Assembly: GCA_052143835.1 (NCBI GenBank)
Contig: JBKQRV010000192.1
Coordinates: 3,646 to 67,645 of the forward strand
Source: DASPPM01 sp052143835
GTDB lineage: Bacteria > Pseudomonadota > Alphaproteobacteria > JACZXZ01
DNA length: 64,000 nucleotides
Reading direction: 5' to 3'
Positions 33,516 through 43,445 of this stretch are shown piece after piece; within the stretch, counting starts at the first letter, position 1, and each line of letters starts with the position of its first letter. The notes under the pieces are model-generated. The model worked only from the letters and a program-made list of their open reading frames with translations. It had not been told where the DNA came from and made no database searches. The translations under genes and the position numbers were made by a program.

Positions 33516-35039
33516 TCACGCAAGCAGCGCTTGCGCCTGCTCGCGCAGCTTGGCCTTCTGAATCTTGGTCCCATTGGGGCCGTGAACCACGGGGAAATCC
33601 TCGACGATCGCGATGCGGCGCGGCACCTTGTAGGAGGCCATGCCGTCGCGGCAATAGGCGACGAGCTCGGCCTCGCTGGCTCCTGCCGCACCGAGGCGCA
33701 CGAAGGCGACCGCCACATCGCCTTCGCCGGGTCGGTTGACCCCCACGACCTGGGCGACCTCCACGGCCGCGTGGCTGAGGAGGTACTCCTCGATCTCGCT
33801 CGGATCGACGAGATATCCCCTGAGCCGCAGCGAATCCTTGATGCGCGAGAGGTAGACGAAGCCGGGGCCCGAGCGGTAGGCGAGATCGCCCGTGCGGAAC
33901 CAGCCGTCCGCGGTAAAGGCGGCCGCGGTCGCCTCCGGGTTGCGCAGGTAGCCCGACGTCACGTTGTAGCCCTTGATCTGCAGCTCGCCCGGCTCGCCTT
34001 CCGGCAAGGCTGCGCCGCTGAGCGCGTCGACCACGCGGAATTCGATCTCGCCGCTGATCGGAATGCCGCCCGAGAGCGCGCGCTCCGCGATCGCGGCCGC
34101 CTCTCGCTGCTTTGCCATGAGCGCAAAGCATTCGGAGGAGCCGTAGAGACCGACGAGACGCAAGCCTATGCGCGCCTCCGCCTCCTCGGCCAATTGCCGC
34201 GCGCGCCCCAGGAAGTCGGCGAAGCCACCGTGGCGCCAGGACGAGAGATCGCGTGCATGCACGCGCAGGACGCTCTCGAGCATGCCGTCCGAGCCGATGA
34301 AATGCGTGACCTTGTGCGCCTCGATCGCCGCCGCGGCCTCGGCCGCGTCGAACGCCGTCTCGAGCACGCACGCCGCGGCGCCCGCGAGCGCGCCGAGGGC
34401 CTGGCAGAAGCCGAAGACCCCGTAGAGCGGCAGCGCGCACAGCACGGCATCTCCCGCCGCCATCTCGAAGTCCTGGGCCACGAGACGCGCGTGCTTGGCG
34501 ATGCTCGCCTGGTCGTGCACGGCGAGCTTGGGGTTGCCGGTGGTGCCCGAGGTGCTGAAGGTGCAAAGCGGATCGCGCGGTCGGCCCCCTTCCTCAGGCC
34601 CGATGCGCCCGCCTTGCGGCAGGTTGCGGAAACCGCCCCCGGCATCGACCTCGATGACATGCGCAAGGTGGGGGAGCTCGGCCCTGATCGATCCGAGAAT
34701 GGCGCCGAAATCAATGTCGAGAAATCCGGGTGCGATCGCGATCCCCTTCGCCTTGGAGGTGCCGAGGAGATGCTGCACCTCGAAGGAGCGGTAGCGCGTG
34801 CTGACCGGAACGACGAGGAGACCGAGACGCGCCGCCGCGAAGAAGAGCGCAAGCCACTCGGCCGAGTTCGGCAGCCAAAGCGCCAACGCATCGCCGCGCC
34901 GGAAGCCGAGCTCGCGGAGCCCCCATGCGGCGGCCGCCGCGCGCTCGGCGAGCTCGCGGCGCGAGATGGTGCGGCCCCCCACGATGAGCGCCGGCCCCTC
35001 GGGGCGGGGGGCCAAGAGCTCGTCCAGGGTCTCGGTCAT
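33516..35039 (-). CDS. AMP-forming acyl/aryl-CoA ligase (benzoate-CoA ligase-like)
   Basis: A 507-residue adenylating enzyme. The P-loop-like motif is TFSTSGTTGNPKLAVH, the A5 motif YGSSECF, the A7/A8 segment GWFRTGDLAYRSGPGFVYLS and the catalytic Lys in GPNGTKIQKAKLR. It resembles benzoate-CoA ligase-type enzymes that activate aromatic or alicyclic carboxylates taken up by the Liv transporter encoded upstream. The start is uncertain among ATG 35039, GTG 35051 and ATG 35063; the conserved part begins after 35039. Confidence 0.87.
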   Translation of the reverse strand: MTETLDELLAPRPEGPALIVGGRTISRRELAERAAAAAWGLRELGFRRGDALALWLPNSAEWLALFFAAARLGLLVVPVSTRYRSFEVQHLLGTSKAKGIAIAPGFLDIDFGAILGSIRAELPHLAHVIEVDAGGGFRNLPQGGRIGPEEGGRPRDPLCTFSTSGTTGNPKLAVHDQASIAKHARLVAQDFEMAAGDAVLCALPLYGVFGFCQALGALAGAAACVLETAFDAAEAAAAIEAHKVTHFIGSDGMLESVLRVHARDLSSWRHGGFADFLGRARQLAEEAEARIGLRLVGLYGSSECFALMAKQREAAAIAERALSGGIPISGEIEFRVVDALSGAALPEGEPGELQIKGYNVTSGYLRNPEATAAAFTADGWFRTGDLAYRSGPGFVYLSRIKDSLRLRGYLVDPSEIEEYLLSHAAVEVAQVVGVNRPGEGDVAVAFVRLGAAGASEAELVAYCRDGMASYKVPRRIAIVEDFPVVHGPNGTKIQKAKLREQAQALLA

Positions 35040-35085
35040 CGTCTCGGTCACATGCCCTCGCATCCGCGACGGAGTCGCGCGCGCC

Positions 35086-36237
<1,152 letters not shown>

Positions 36238-36256
36238 GGTCTCCCCCTTTGCGCGC

Positions 36257-36973
36257 TCAGTAGAGCTCGACCAGCTTCGCGTTGTCGCCGATCTCCCCGG
36301 GTGCCGCCTCGAGGATCAAGGCGCCGGCCTTCATCACCAGCACGCGGTCGGAGATTTTGAGCGCCTCGCGCACGTTCTGCTCGACGAGGAGGATCGACAT
36401 GCCCTGCCGCTCCTTGAGCGCGCGGATCGGCTCGAGCAGGTCCTGGAACAGCTTAGGCGCCAGCCCGATCGAGGGCTCGTCCATGAGAAGGCAGCGCGGC
36501 CGGTTGAGAAGCGCCCGCCCGATCGACACCATCTGCTGCTGCCCGCCCGAGAGCAGCCCGGCACGGCGGCGGTAGAAGGTGCCGACCTGCGGCAGCGCCT
36601 TCATCACCCACTCCAGGCGCTCCGCGCGCTCCTTTGCCGGCACCCCCGCCGCCCACATGCCCATGGCGAAGATCTCCGCGACCGTGAGGCCGGGAAAGAC
36701 GCCGCGCCCCTCGGGCATGAGGGAGACCCCGGCAGCCGTCATCTCGCGCGGCAGCGGCTCCGCGACAGCGCGGCCGTCCAGCAGAATCCGCCCGCTCGCG
36801 CGCCGCACCAGGCCGTAGAGGGTCTTGAGCAGCGTCGACTTGCCGGCGCCGTTGTGGCCGATGAGGCACAGAACCTCGCCCGCGCGCAGCTCCATGTCGA
36901 TGCCGTGGAGGACCGGCTTGCCGCCGTAGCCGACGAAGAGGCCCTCAGTCGCGAAGACGGCCGCTTCGCTCAC
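36257..36973 (-). CDS. Branched-chain-type ABC transporter ATP-binding protein LivF
   Basis: A 238-residue ABC ATPase. Walker A is GHNGAGKSTLLKTL, the signature LLSGGQQQMVSIGRALL and Walker B RCLLMDEPSIGLAP. It has the LivF-type C-terminus with LVEQNVREALKISDR. It pairs with the LivG-like ATPase in a HAAT-family importer, whose substrates include amino acids and also aromatic acids. The start overlaps the LivG stop by four bases. Confidence 0.92.
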   Translation of the reverse strand: MSEAAVFATEGLFVGYGGKPVLHGIDMELRAGEVLCLIGHNGAGKSTLLKTLYGLVRRASGRILLDGRAVAEPLPREMTAAGVSLMPEGRGVFPGLTVAEIFAMGMWAAGVPAKERAERLEWVMKALPQVGTFYRRRAGLLSGGQQQMVSIGRALLNRPRCLLMDEPSIGLAPKLFQDLLEPIRALKERQGMSILLVEQNVREALKISDRVLVMKAGALILEAAPGEIGDNAKLVELY

Positions 36974-37728
36974 GCCGCGTGCTCCCCGAAATAGAGGTTG
37001 GCCAAGTGCGGGTCCGCGAGGATGGCCTTGGGCTCGCCGTCGGCGATCAGCCGTCCCTGGTCGAGGAAGACGATGCGGTCCGAGATGCGCTGCACGATGT
37101 CGAAATTATGCTCGATGATGCACACGGTGATGCCCTCGCGCGCCTTGGCGCGTAGGAGCTCGAGGAAGCGCTCGTAGGAAGGCAAATCGAGTCCCGAGGC
37201 CGGCTCGTCGAGAAGCCAGAGCTCCGCATCCGTCGCCATGATGCGGGCGAGGCTCAGGAACTTGCGCTCGGCATAGGCGAGGTCGATCGCGCGCACCCGC
37301 GACTTGTCGGAAAGCCCGGTCGCCTCGAGGATCGCGGCCGCGCGGGCGCTCTTCGCGCGCCGCGTGCGCCAGCCGCCCGGCTGCCACAGCCACGAGCTCC
37401 GCTCCATCACGGTGAGCACGTTGTCCTCGACCGACATGTGGGTGAAAAGGCGCAGATCCTGGAACGTGCGCGCGATACCGAGCCGTGCGATCGCCCAATG
37501 CGGCATGCCTCTGAGCGAGCGGCCTTTCCACAGCACCTCCCCCGCATCGGGCGCCAAGTATCCCGTGATGAGGTTGAAGAGCGTCGTCTTGCCGGCCCCG
37601 TTGGGACCCACGAGCGTGGTGATGACGCCGGCCTCGAGCGCCATCGTCACCTCGTTTATGGCAAGCAGGCCGCCGAAGCGCCGGCTCACGCCGCGGATGT
37701 CGAGAAGTGCCGGCACCGCGGCGCTCAT
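36970..37728 (-). CDS. Branched-chain-type ABC transporter ATP-binding protein LivG
   Basis: A 252-residue ABC ATPase. Walker A is GPNGAGKTTLFNLI, the Q-loop region ARTFQDLRLF and Walker B AELWLLDEPASGLD. The signature motif is unusual, DLAYAERKFLSLARIM where LSYGEQ- or LSGGQ-like sequence is expected; the helix context is kept. ATG 37728 overlaps the LivM stop (ATGA). It is part of the LivKHMGF set. Confidence 0.9.
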   Translation of the reverse strand: MSAAVPALLDIRGVSRRFGGLLAINEVTMALEAGVITTLVGPNGAGKTTLFNLITGYLAPDAGEVLWKGRSLRGMPHWAIARLGIARTFQDLRLFTHMSVEDNVLTVMERSSWLWQPGGWRTRRAKSARAAAILEATGLSDKSRVRAIDLAYAERKFLSLARIMATDAELWLLDEPASGLDLPSYERFLELLRAKAREGITVCIIEHNFDIVQRISDRIVFLDQGRLIADGEPKAILADPHLANLYFGEHAA

Positions 37729-38609
37729 TTGCGCTCCCCGAGGCTGCGGGCGCCGACGAGCCCGCTGGGCCGGAAGATCATCAGGACGACCATGGCGAGG
37801 CCGTAGATCATCTGCTGGATCGAGCCGATCTCGGTGTGCGGCAGGAAGGAGAGGTAGCTCAGCCCCGCGGGCAGGAGCAGGAGCAGCACCGTGCCGACGA
37901 TGGGCCCGAGGACGGTCCCCGTACCCCCGATGATCACCATCGCCATCAAGAGGATGGAGGTGTCGAGCACGAAGCTCTCGACGTTGATGAAGCTGAGATA
38001 GAAGGCGTAGAGCGCGCCCCCGACGGCGCAAAGTGCCGAGGAAACCACGACCGCGAGCGTCTTGATCAGCGCCACGTTCTTGCCGTAGGCGGCGGCGGCC
38101 GACTCGCTGTCGCGGATCGCGGTCAAGCTGCGGCCGAAGCTCGAGCGCACGAGCGCATAGGTGACGGCGATGACGAAAGCCAAGCACGCCAAGGCCAAGG
38201 CGAGGAAGGCGTAGGGATCGGAGACGGGGACGCCGAAGAGCTGGGCGGGCGGGATACCGATCACGCCGCCGATGCCGCCCGTCACCGATTTCCACTCCGC
38301 GAACACGGTCGAGCCGAGCACCTGAAGGCCGAGGGAGGCGGCGACGAAATATACCTCGCGCACGCGGAGTGCGGGGAGGGCCAACGCCAGGGAGAGGAGC
38401 GAGGCCATGAGCGCCGCCGCGGACACGGTCAGGAAGAAATCCGCCGAGACGTGCATCGCGATCCACGCCGCCGTGTAGGCGCCGACGCCGAAGAAGAGCG
38501 CGTGCGCCAAGGAGAAGATGCCGGCGTATCCAATGATGAAGTTGAGCGTGATCGCCAGGATCGCGTTGATGGCGATCAGCGTCGCCAGATTCATCGCATA
38601 GGCGATCAT
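37725..38609 (-). CDS. Branched-chain-type ABC transporter permease LivM
   Basis: A 294-residue permease with about nine membrane helices. Typical elements are LNFIIGYAGIFSLAHALFFG near the N-terminus and MVIIGGTGTVLGPIVGTVLL near the C-terminus. It forms the channel with the LivH-like protein encoded 12 bases upstream on the same strand. Confidence 0.93.
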   Translation of the reverse strand: MIAYAMNLATLIAINAILAITLNFIIGYAGIFSLAHALFFGVGAYTAAWIAMHVSADFFLTVSAAALMASLLSLALALPALRVREVYFVAASLGLQVLGSTVFAEWKSVTGGIGGVIGIPPAQLFGVPVSDPYAFLALALACLAFVIAVTYALVRSSFGRSLTAIRDSESAAAAYGKNVALIKTLAVVVSSALCAVGGALYAFYLSFINVESFVLDTSILLMAMVIIGGTGTVLGPIVGTVLLLLLPAGLSYLSFLPHTEIGSIQQMIYGLAMVVLMIFRPSGLVGARSLGERK

Positions 38610-38621
38610 CGCTCTCCGCCG

Positions 38622-39506
38622 CTACTGGGTCGCGACCCGTCCGAAGAAGCCGGCCGGGCGGAAGATGATGAAGAGGAAGAGGACGACGAAGGTGACCGCC
38701 TCGCTCCATTGCGGATCGAGCTGCCAGAGCGCCAGATTCTCGGCGAGACCGAGGAGGAGGCCGCCGCACGCGGCGCCGCGCAGGCTTCCGACCCCGCCGA
38801 CGATGGTGGCGGCCAGGCTGATGAGCATCACGTGGTTGCCGAGTGCCGGGCTCAGGCCCGCGGTTGCTCCCGTGAGCAAGGCGCCCGGGACGACGAGAAG
38901 CGAGCCGAGCGCAAAGGCGTAGGACGAGAGCCGCCTAGGGTCGAGGCCGAAGACGCGCACGAGATCGGGATTCTCGGAAAGTGCCCGCAACGCCATGCCG
39001 ATGTGCGTGCGCGTGAGGAAGAGGTGCAGGCCGACGAAGCAGACGACGGCAGCCAGCACCGAGATGGCCGCGGTCGGCGGCGCATAAAGCCCGGGGGCAA
39101 GCTCGATGCTGCGGCTGAGCGGGGAGGAGATCGAGACGAAGCCGCGTCCGAACGCGGTACCGACGAGGTTTTGCGCCACGATGCTGATGCCGAAGGAGGC
39201 GACGAACACCGTGAAGAACGAGCCCTCGTGGCGCTGGATCGGCGCGTAGACGAGGCGGTCGACGAGCACGCCGAAGATGCCCGCTGCCGCCGTGGCGGCG
39301 GCAAGGGCTGCGATCCACGGCGCGCCGGCCACGCTGTAGAGCTCGTAGAACACGTAGCCCGCGAGCGTGAAGGTGGCGCCGTGCGCCACGTGGAAGATGC
39401 GCGTCGAGCCGAAGATCAGGGAGAAGCCGACCGCGGTGAGGGCGTAAAGCGCCCCTACCTGGATGCCGTTGACGAGGAGCTGCAGGAAGAGCATCGGCGG
39501 CGGCAC
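38622..39506 (-). CDS. Branched-chain-type ABC transporter permease LivH
   Basis: A 294-residue permease. The N-terminus LVNGIQVGALYALTAVGFSL and the C-terminal TIVGGVGSLRGAACGGLLLG are typical of LivH. About eight membrane helices are present. ATG 39506 (MPPPMLF) or 39494 (MLFLQ) may be the start; neither has a strong ribosome-binding site. It lies 28 bases after the binding-protein gene. Confidence 0.92.
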   Translation of the reverse strand: MPPPMLFLQLLVNGIQVGALYALTAVGFSLIFGSTRIFHVAHGATFTLAGYVFYELYSVAGAPWIAALAAATAAAGIFGVLVDRLVYAPIQRHEGSFFTVFVASFGISIVAQNLVGTAFGRGFVSISSPLSRSIELAPGLYAPPTAAISVLAAVVCFVGLHLFLTRTHIGMALRALSENPDLVRVFGLDPRRLSSYAFALGSLLVVPGALLTGATAGLSPALGNHVMLISLAATIVGGVGSLRGAACGGLLLGLAENLALWQLDPQWSEAVTFVVLFLFIIFRPAGFFGRVATQ

Positions 39507-39534
39507 CCTGCCTCGACGGTCAGTGCGTCCTCGC

Positions 39535-40656
39535 TCACTTCACGATGTGGCCGCCCTTGCCGTCGACCTCGTTGATCTGCATCGGCATGATCACGGAGCC
39601 GTTCGGCTGGAACTCCGTCTTGCCGCCGACGAGGTTGAAGGTTCCGACGGCCTTGCGCTCCTTGAGCAGGTTTTCGCCGGTGATCGCCTCGCTTTTCTTC
39701 TCGAGCCCCTGCGCGAGTATGGCGAAGAGCATCACGGCGTTGTAGTAGTTGGCGACGTAGTAGTTCGGGGCCTTGCCGTACTTCGCCTTGTATTCCGTGA
39801 CGAAGCGCTTGGTCACGGGGTCGTTCGACTCCCAGTCCATCCTCTGCGAGGTATAGAGCGCGCCCTTGGCCTCCGGCTCCTGGTCGATCGCCGGAATGGC
39901 GAATCCGGAGTAGCTGACGATCAGCTGCGAGACGCCGTTGTCGCGGAACTGCTTGATGATCTGCGACTGCTGCGCGCCGAAGGAGGCTATGTAGATCACA
40001 TCCGGCTTCACCTCGCGCGCCCGCGCGGCGATTCCGGCGAACTGCTCCGCATCGCGCGGGATCTTGAGCTCGCCCACGAGCTCGCCGCCCGCCTTGGGCA
40101 GCTCCGTCCGGAGCTCCTTGAGGATGGCGTCGCCGAGCGGATCGTCGACGTAGACAAGGACGAAGCGCTTCAGCTTCCGCTCGTTGACAAGGTAGGGCAC
40201 CATCGCGCGCACCTCGTAGTTGGCAAGCGGGATGACGTTCCAGAAATAATCGCCGAGCTCGGCCAGGTCCGGGCCCACGCCGCCGCCGTTCACCGCCACC
40301 GTCTTCGAGCGCTCGGCCACGGGTGCGATCGCCTTGGAGACGCTGGTAAAGGCCGAGAGCATGTAAGGCACGCGCACCACGTTCACGAGCTTGTTCGCGG
40401 CCACCACGCCCGGCTGCGGCAGTGCCTGGCTGTCCTCGTAGTCCATGACGAGCGTCTTGGACAGCATGTGATCGGCGTTGATGTCGGCAATCGCCAGGTT
40501 GGCGCCCTGCGAGAAGGTATCGCCGTATTGGGCATTGGGCCCGCTCAATGGCAGGTCGGCGCCGATGGTGATCTCGTCCGCAGAGGCGGCAGCCGCCGCA
40601 AAAGCCGCGATCGCCGCCGCGGCAAAGCCGGCGAGGGCTCGTGATCCTGTGAGCAT
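39535..40656 (-). CDS. Periplasmic LivK-like substrate-binding protein
   Basis: A 373-residue binding protein. The signal peptide MLTGSRALAGFAAAAIAAFA is cleaved near residue 26, followed by ITIGADLPLSGPNAQYGDTF, the type I periplasmic-binding fold start. It captures the ligand for the LivHMGF importer. Since the operon continues with a CoA ligase and acyl-CoA dehydrogenase, an aromatic or alicyclic carboxylate is a more likely ligand than an amino acid (inference). ATG 40656 follows GGGAGACC. Confidence 0.92.
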   Translation of the reverse strand: MLTGSRALAGFAAAAIAAFAAAAASADEITIGADLPLSGPNAQYGDTFSQGANLAIADINADHMLSKTLVMDYEDSQALPQPGVVAANKLVNVVRVPYMLSAFTSVSKAIAPVAERSKTVAVNGGGVGPDLAELGDYFWNVIPLANYEVRAMVPYLVNERKLKRFVLVYVDDPLGDAILKELRTELPKAGGELVGELKIPRDAEQFAGIAARAREVKPDVIYIASFGAQQSQIIKQFRDNGVSQLIVSYSGFAIPAIDQEPEAKGALYTSQRMDWESNDPVTKRFVTEYKAKYGKAPNYYVANYYNAVMLFAILAQGLEKKSEAITGENLLKERKAVGTFNLVGGKTEFQPNGSVIMPMQINEVDGKGGHIVK

Positions 40657-40902
40657 GGAGGTCTCCCTAAGGCTTTTCTGTTCTCGCGCGTGCGCCACGC
40701 GATGCGCTTAGTCCTGGGCGAGTATCGGCAGATTGGCCGGCCAAGGCAATATAAAGTCGAGCGGAGAGCCGTCGCGACCGCAAGGAAGCCGCTCTTCCAA
40801 GGCACCTTGTCCGAGGTAGAATGGGTGCTGGCGGCGAATGCGGTGAAGCTGCTCGGCCTCGTCTCGACCGACGACGGCCGAGCGAAGCTGGAGGAGAGCG
40901 CC
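40657..40902. promoter_or_regulatory. Divergent intergenic region with a 12-base palindrome
   Basis: This 246-base gap separates the leftward liv operon from the rightward MBL-like gene, so it should hold two promoters. A perfect palindrome, TTGGCCGGCCAA, lies at 40733-40744, about 77 bases upstream of the livK start. It could be an operator, though short G+C palindromes arise by chance. No confident -35/-10 pair was found. Confidence 0.4.
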
Positions 40903-41505
40903 ATGCGGGAGATAGCAAGCGGCATTTACACCTGGTCTAAATTCTCCGAGCCGCACGGCTACGATTTCAACGGCCACCTCGTCCGCGACGCGGGCGGCAA
41001 TATCTGCATCGACCCGGTGGAGCCGAGTCCGGAGGACCTCGCGGAGATCAAGCGCCTGGGCGTCGCCCACATCGTCCTTACCAACCGCAACCATTCGCGC
41101 GCCGCCAAGGTAGTGCGCGCCGCGACCGGAGCGCCCGTCGCCATTCATCCGGCGGATGCACCCCACGCCAAGAGCCAGGGGACCATCATCGACGAGAAGC
41201 TTGCCGTGGGTCAGAGGATAGGCCCATTCACCGTGGTGGCGGCGGCGGGGAAGTCGCCCGGCGAGGTGGCGCTCCATTGGCCCGAGCGGCGCCTCTTGAT
41301 CGTGGGCGACGCGGTCATCGGCAATCCGCCGGGAAAGTGCGGCCTCTTGCGCGAGCAAGTGATGGACGCGCCCGTGACCCTGCGCCGAAGCGTGGCCAAG
41401 CTGCTCGAGCTCGACTTCGACACGATGCTCATGGGCGACGGCGTCTCGATCCTCAAGGGCGCCAAGGCGCGCCTCAACGAGCTGGTGGCGAGCTTCGCCT
41501 CCTGA
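40903..41505 (+). CDS. MBL-fold-like protein with degenerate metal site
   Basis: A 200-residue protein with the overall metallo-beta-lactamase layout (IVLTNRNHSRAAKVVRAATG, LLIVGDAVIGNPP, MLMGDGVSIL). The usual HxHxDH metal motif reads NRNHSR, so two of three first-shell ligands are missing while the later Asp of VGDAV is kept. It may bind one metal, or none, and act as a non-hydrolytic relative. ATG 40903 follows GGAGGAGAG, a strong site, and the long upstream frame is not conserved-looking. Confidence 0.72.
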   Translation: MREIASGIYTWSKFSEPHGYDFNGHLVRDAGGNICIDPVEPSPEDLAEIKRLGVAHIVLTNRNHSRAAKVVRAATGAPVAIHPADAPHAKSQGTIIDEKLAVGQRIGPFTVVAAAGKSPGEVALHWPERRLLIVGDAVIGNPPGKCGLLREQVMDAPVTLRRSVAKLLELDFDTMLMGDGVSILKGAKARLNELVASFAS

Positions 41506-41576
41506 CGGCGTGCCGCGCATTCCCTTGACGCGCCGCGGCGGCGGGGCGCAAGCTGGCACGAGACAAGGAGGGCACG

Positions 41577-42545
41577 ATGGCCCGCAAATTCCGCGACTAC
41601 GCCCCCGCAGGCGTCATCCCGGCGGCACTTCTGCCGTTCGACGAGAATTTCGCCATCGACGTCGCCTCCTACCGCAAGCATCTCCAAGACCTCGCCGCCG
41701 TGCGCGGGGTCTCGGCGATCACCGTCAACGCGCATGCCACCGAGGTGCACGCGTGCACCTTCGAGGAGCAGCAGGCCGTGCTCGGCCACACCATGGACGC
41801 GATCGGCGACCGCGTGCCGGTCGTCAATGGCGTCTATGCCGACGGCAGTCACCTGGCGGCGCGCATCGCGCGCATGGCCGAAGCGGGGGGTGCCGCGGCC
41901 CTTCTCGTTTTCCCGCCGCAGACCATGGCGATGGGCGGCCAGCTTCGCCCCGAGATGGCGTTCGCCCACTTCAAGACGATCGCGGCGGCAACCGATCTGC
42001 CGATCATCCTCTTCCAATACCCGCTTGCAGGCGGCCTGGGCTATCCTTTCGAGACGCTCCTGCGCCTCTTCGAGGAGGTGCCGCAGATCAGAGCGATCAA
42101 GGATTGGTGCAACGATGCGATGCTCCACGAGCGTCACGTGCGCACCTTTCAGAGCCTCAGGCGTCCGGTCACCGTGCTCTCGACGCACAGCGCCTGGCTC
42201 TTGAGCTCGCTCGTCACCGGCTGCAAAGGCCTGCTCTCCGGTGCCGGGAGCGTGATCGCCGACCTCCAGGTGGCGCTCTTCGAGGCGGTCGGCTCGGGCG
42301 ACCTCGCGCGCGCCCAAGGGATCAACGACCGCATCTATCCGTTGGCACAGGCCTTCTACGCGCCACCCTTCCTCGACATGCACAACCGCATGAAGGAGGC
42401 GCTCGTCCTCCTCGGTCGGCTGCCCAGGGCGGTGGTGCGCCCGCCGCTCGCCAAGCTCGGCACGGCCGAGATCGAGCGCCTCAAAGCGGCGATCGCCGCG
42501 GCGCGCCTGAGCCGCGAGGGTGCCTTGCCCGCCGCGGCCGAGTAA
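41577..42545 (+). CDS. DHDPS-family aldolase/lyase
   Basis: A 322-residue TIM-barrel protein of the dihydrodipicolinate synthase superfamily. The Schiff-base Lys is K175 (IRAIKDW) and the catalytic Tyr Y148 (FQYPL). The family includes pyruvate-dependent aldolases and dehydratases acting on keto acids. The substrate cannot be told here. AAGGAGG lies six bases before the ATG. It sits between the MBL-like gene and the gntR promoter, and may be cotranscribed with the former. Confidence 0.88.
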   Translation: MARKFRDYAPAGVIPAALLPFDENFAIDVASYRKHLQDLAAVRGVSAITVNAHATEVHACTFEEQQAVLGHTMDAIGDRVPVVNGVYADGSHLAARIARMAEAGGAAALLVFPPQTMAMGGQLRPEMAFAHFKTIAAATDLPIILFQYPLAGGLGYPFETLLRLFEEVPQIRAIKDWCNDAMLHERHVRTFQSLRRPVTVLSTHSAWLLSSLVTGCKGLLSGAGSVIADLQVALFEAVGSGDLARAQGINDRIYPLAQAFYAPPFLDMHNRMKEALVLLGRLPRAVVRPPLAKLGTAEIERLKAAIAAARLSREGALPAAAE

Positions 42546-42640
42546 CCGCGCTTTCCCTTATTCCTCCCGGCCTAGCTCGCGAGCGGGGATGGACGGCGAG
42601 CGCCTTGACTCGCCTCAAAATTTTTCCGCGCCTCAACGGA

Positions 42641-42680
42641 TTGACGTGTCATATTGTATGACGGTATACTGGCATACCGT
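42641..42680 (+). promoter_or_regulatory. Promoter and twin palindromes upstream of gntR
   Basis: TTGACG (42641-42646) and TATACT (42665-42670) are separated by 18 bases, a good sigma70-type pair. Two inverted repeats overlie it: GTCATA-TTG-TATGAC at 42648-42662 inside the spacer, and ACGGTAT-N6-ATACCGT at 42661-42680 across the -10. The gntR start is at 42693. The layout suggests that GntR represses this operon by binding here. Confidence 0.75.
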
Positions 42681-42692
42681 TGAGCAGGGGTC

Positions 42693-43445
42693 ATGCGCGC
42701 ATCCGGCCTCCTCATCACCCGCCTTCCGGTACCGCTCCGCAACCGCGTGGTGGAGCGCCTGCGCGTCGCCATCCGGGAGCAGCTCCTGCCCGAGGGCTCC
42801 CGGCTTGTCGAGCGTCAGCTCTGCGAGATGCTGGGGGTAAGCCGCACGCTCGTGCGCGAGGCGCTGCGCCAGCTCGAGGCCGAAGGCCTCGTCGCCATCA
42901 TCCCGCATCGCGGCCCCTCGGTGGCGCGGCTGGACCGCGCGACCGTCAAGGGCATCTATGAGGTGCGCGGCGTGCTCGAGGCGCTCGCCGGGCGGCTCTT
43001 CGTCGAGCGGGCGACGGCGGCCGACCGCCGACGCCTCGCCGAAGCCTTCGCCGGGCTCGAGCGCGCGCATGCCGCTCACGATTCCGCGGCCTCGTTGCGC
43101 GAAACTTCGCGCTTCTACAACGTGCTGTTCGCCGGCGCGCGCAACCCGGTGATCCCCGCCACTCTGCGGCCGCTCAGCGGTCGCATCCATCTCCTGCGCG
43201 CGCGCAGCTTCGCCATGCCGGGCCGCAAGGAGGAATCCTACCGCGAGATGAAGGCGATCCTCGAGGCCGTTCTCGGCCACGATCCGCAGCAGGCGTGGAA
43301 TTGCTGCCTTCTGCATGTGCAGAACGCGGCCCGCTATGCGCTCAACAGCTTCGAGGACGAAGCCGGGCGCGCGCAGGCGAATGCCGCCATTCCACTCAAG
43401 CGCACAAAAAGAAAATACGGCAAACCGAGGGAGAGAAACCCATGA
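42693..43445 (+). CDS. GntR-family (FCD subfamily) transcriptional regulator
   Basis: A 250-residue regulator. The winged helix is LRVAIREQLLPEGSRLVERQ through LVREALRQLEAEGLV, and the helical FCD ligand-binding domain contains YEVRGVLEALAGRLFVER. FCD regulators respond to carboxylates or acyl compounds. It heads a rightward unit of a transporter and acyl-CoA enzymes, probably controlling it from the palindromes just upstream. Its stop overlaps the next start (ATGA). Confidence 0.9.
   Translation: MRASGLLITRLPVPLRNRVVERLRVAIREQLLPEGSRLVERQLCEMLGVSRTLVREALRQLEAEGLVAIIPHRGPSVARLDRATVKGIYEVRGVLEALAGRLFVERATAADRRRLAEAFAGLERAHAAHDSAASLRETSRFYNVLFAGARNPVIPATLRPLSGRIHLLRARSFAMPGRKEESYREMKAILEAVLGHDPQQAWNCCLLHVQNAARYALNSFEDEAGRAQANAAIPLKRTKRKYGKPRERNP

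Noticed and set aside
37707..39575. 622-codon rightward open frame
   Set aside because: It is antisense to livM and livH; extremely charged low-complexity translation.
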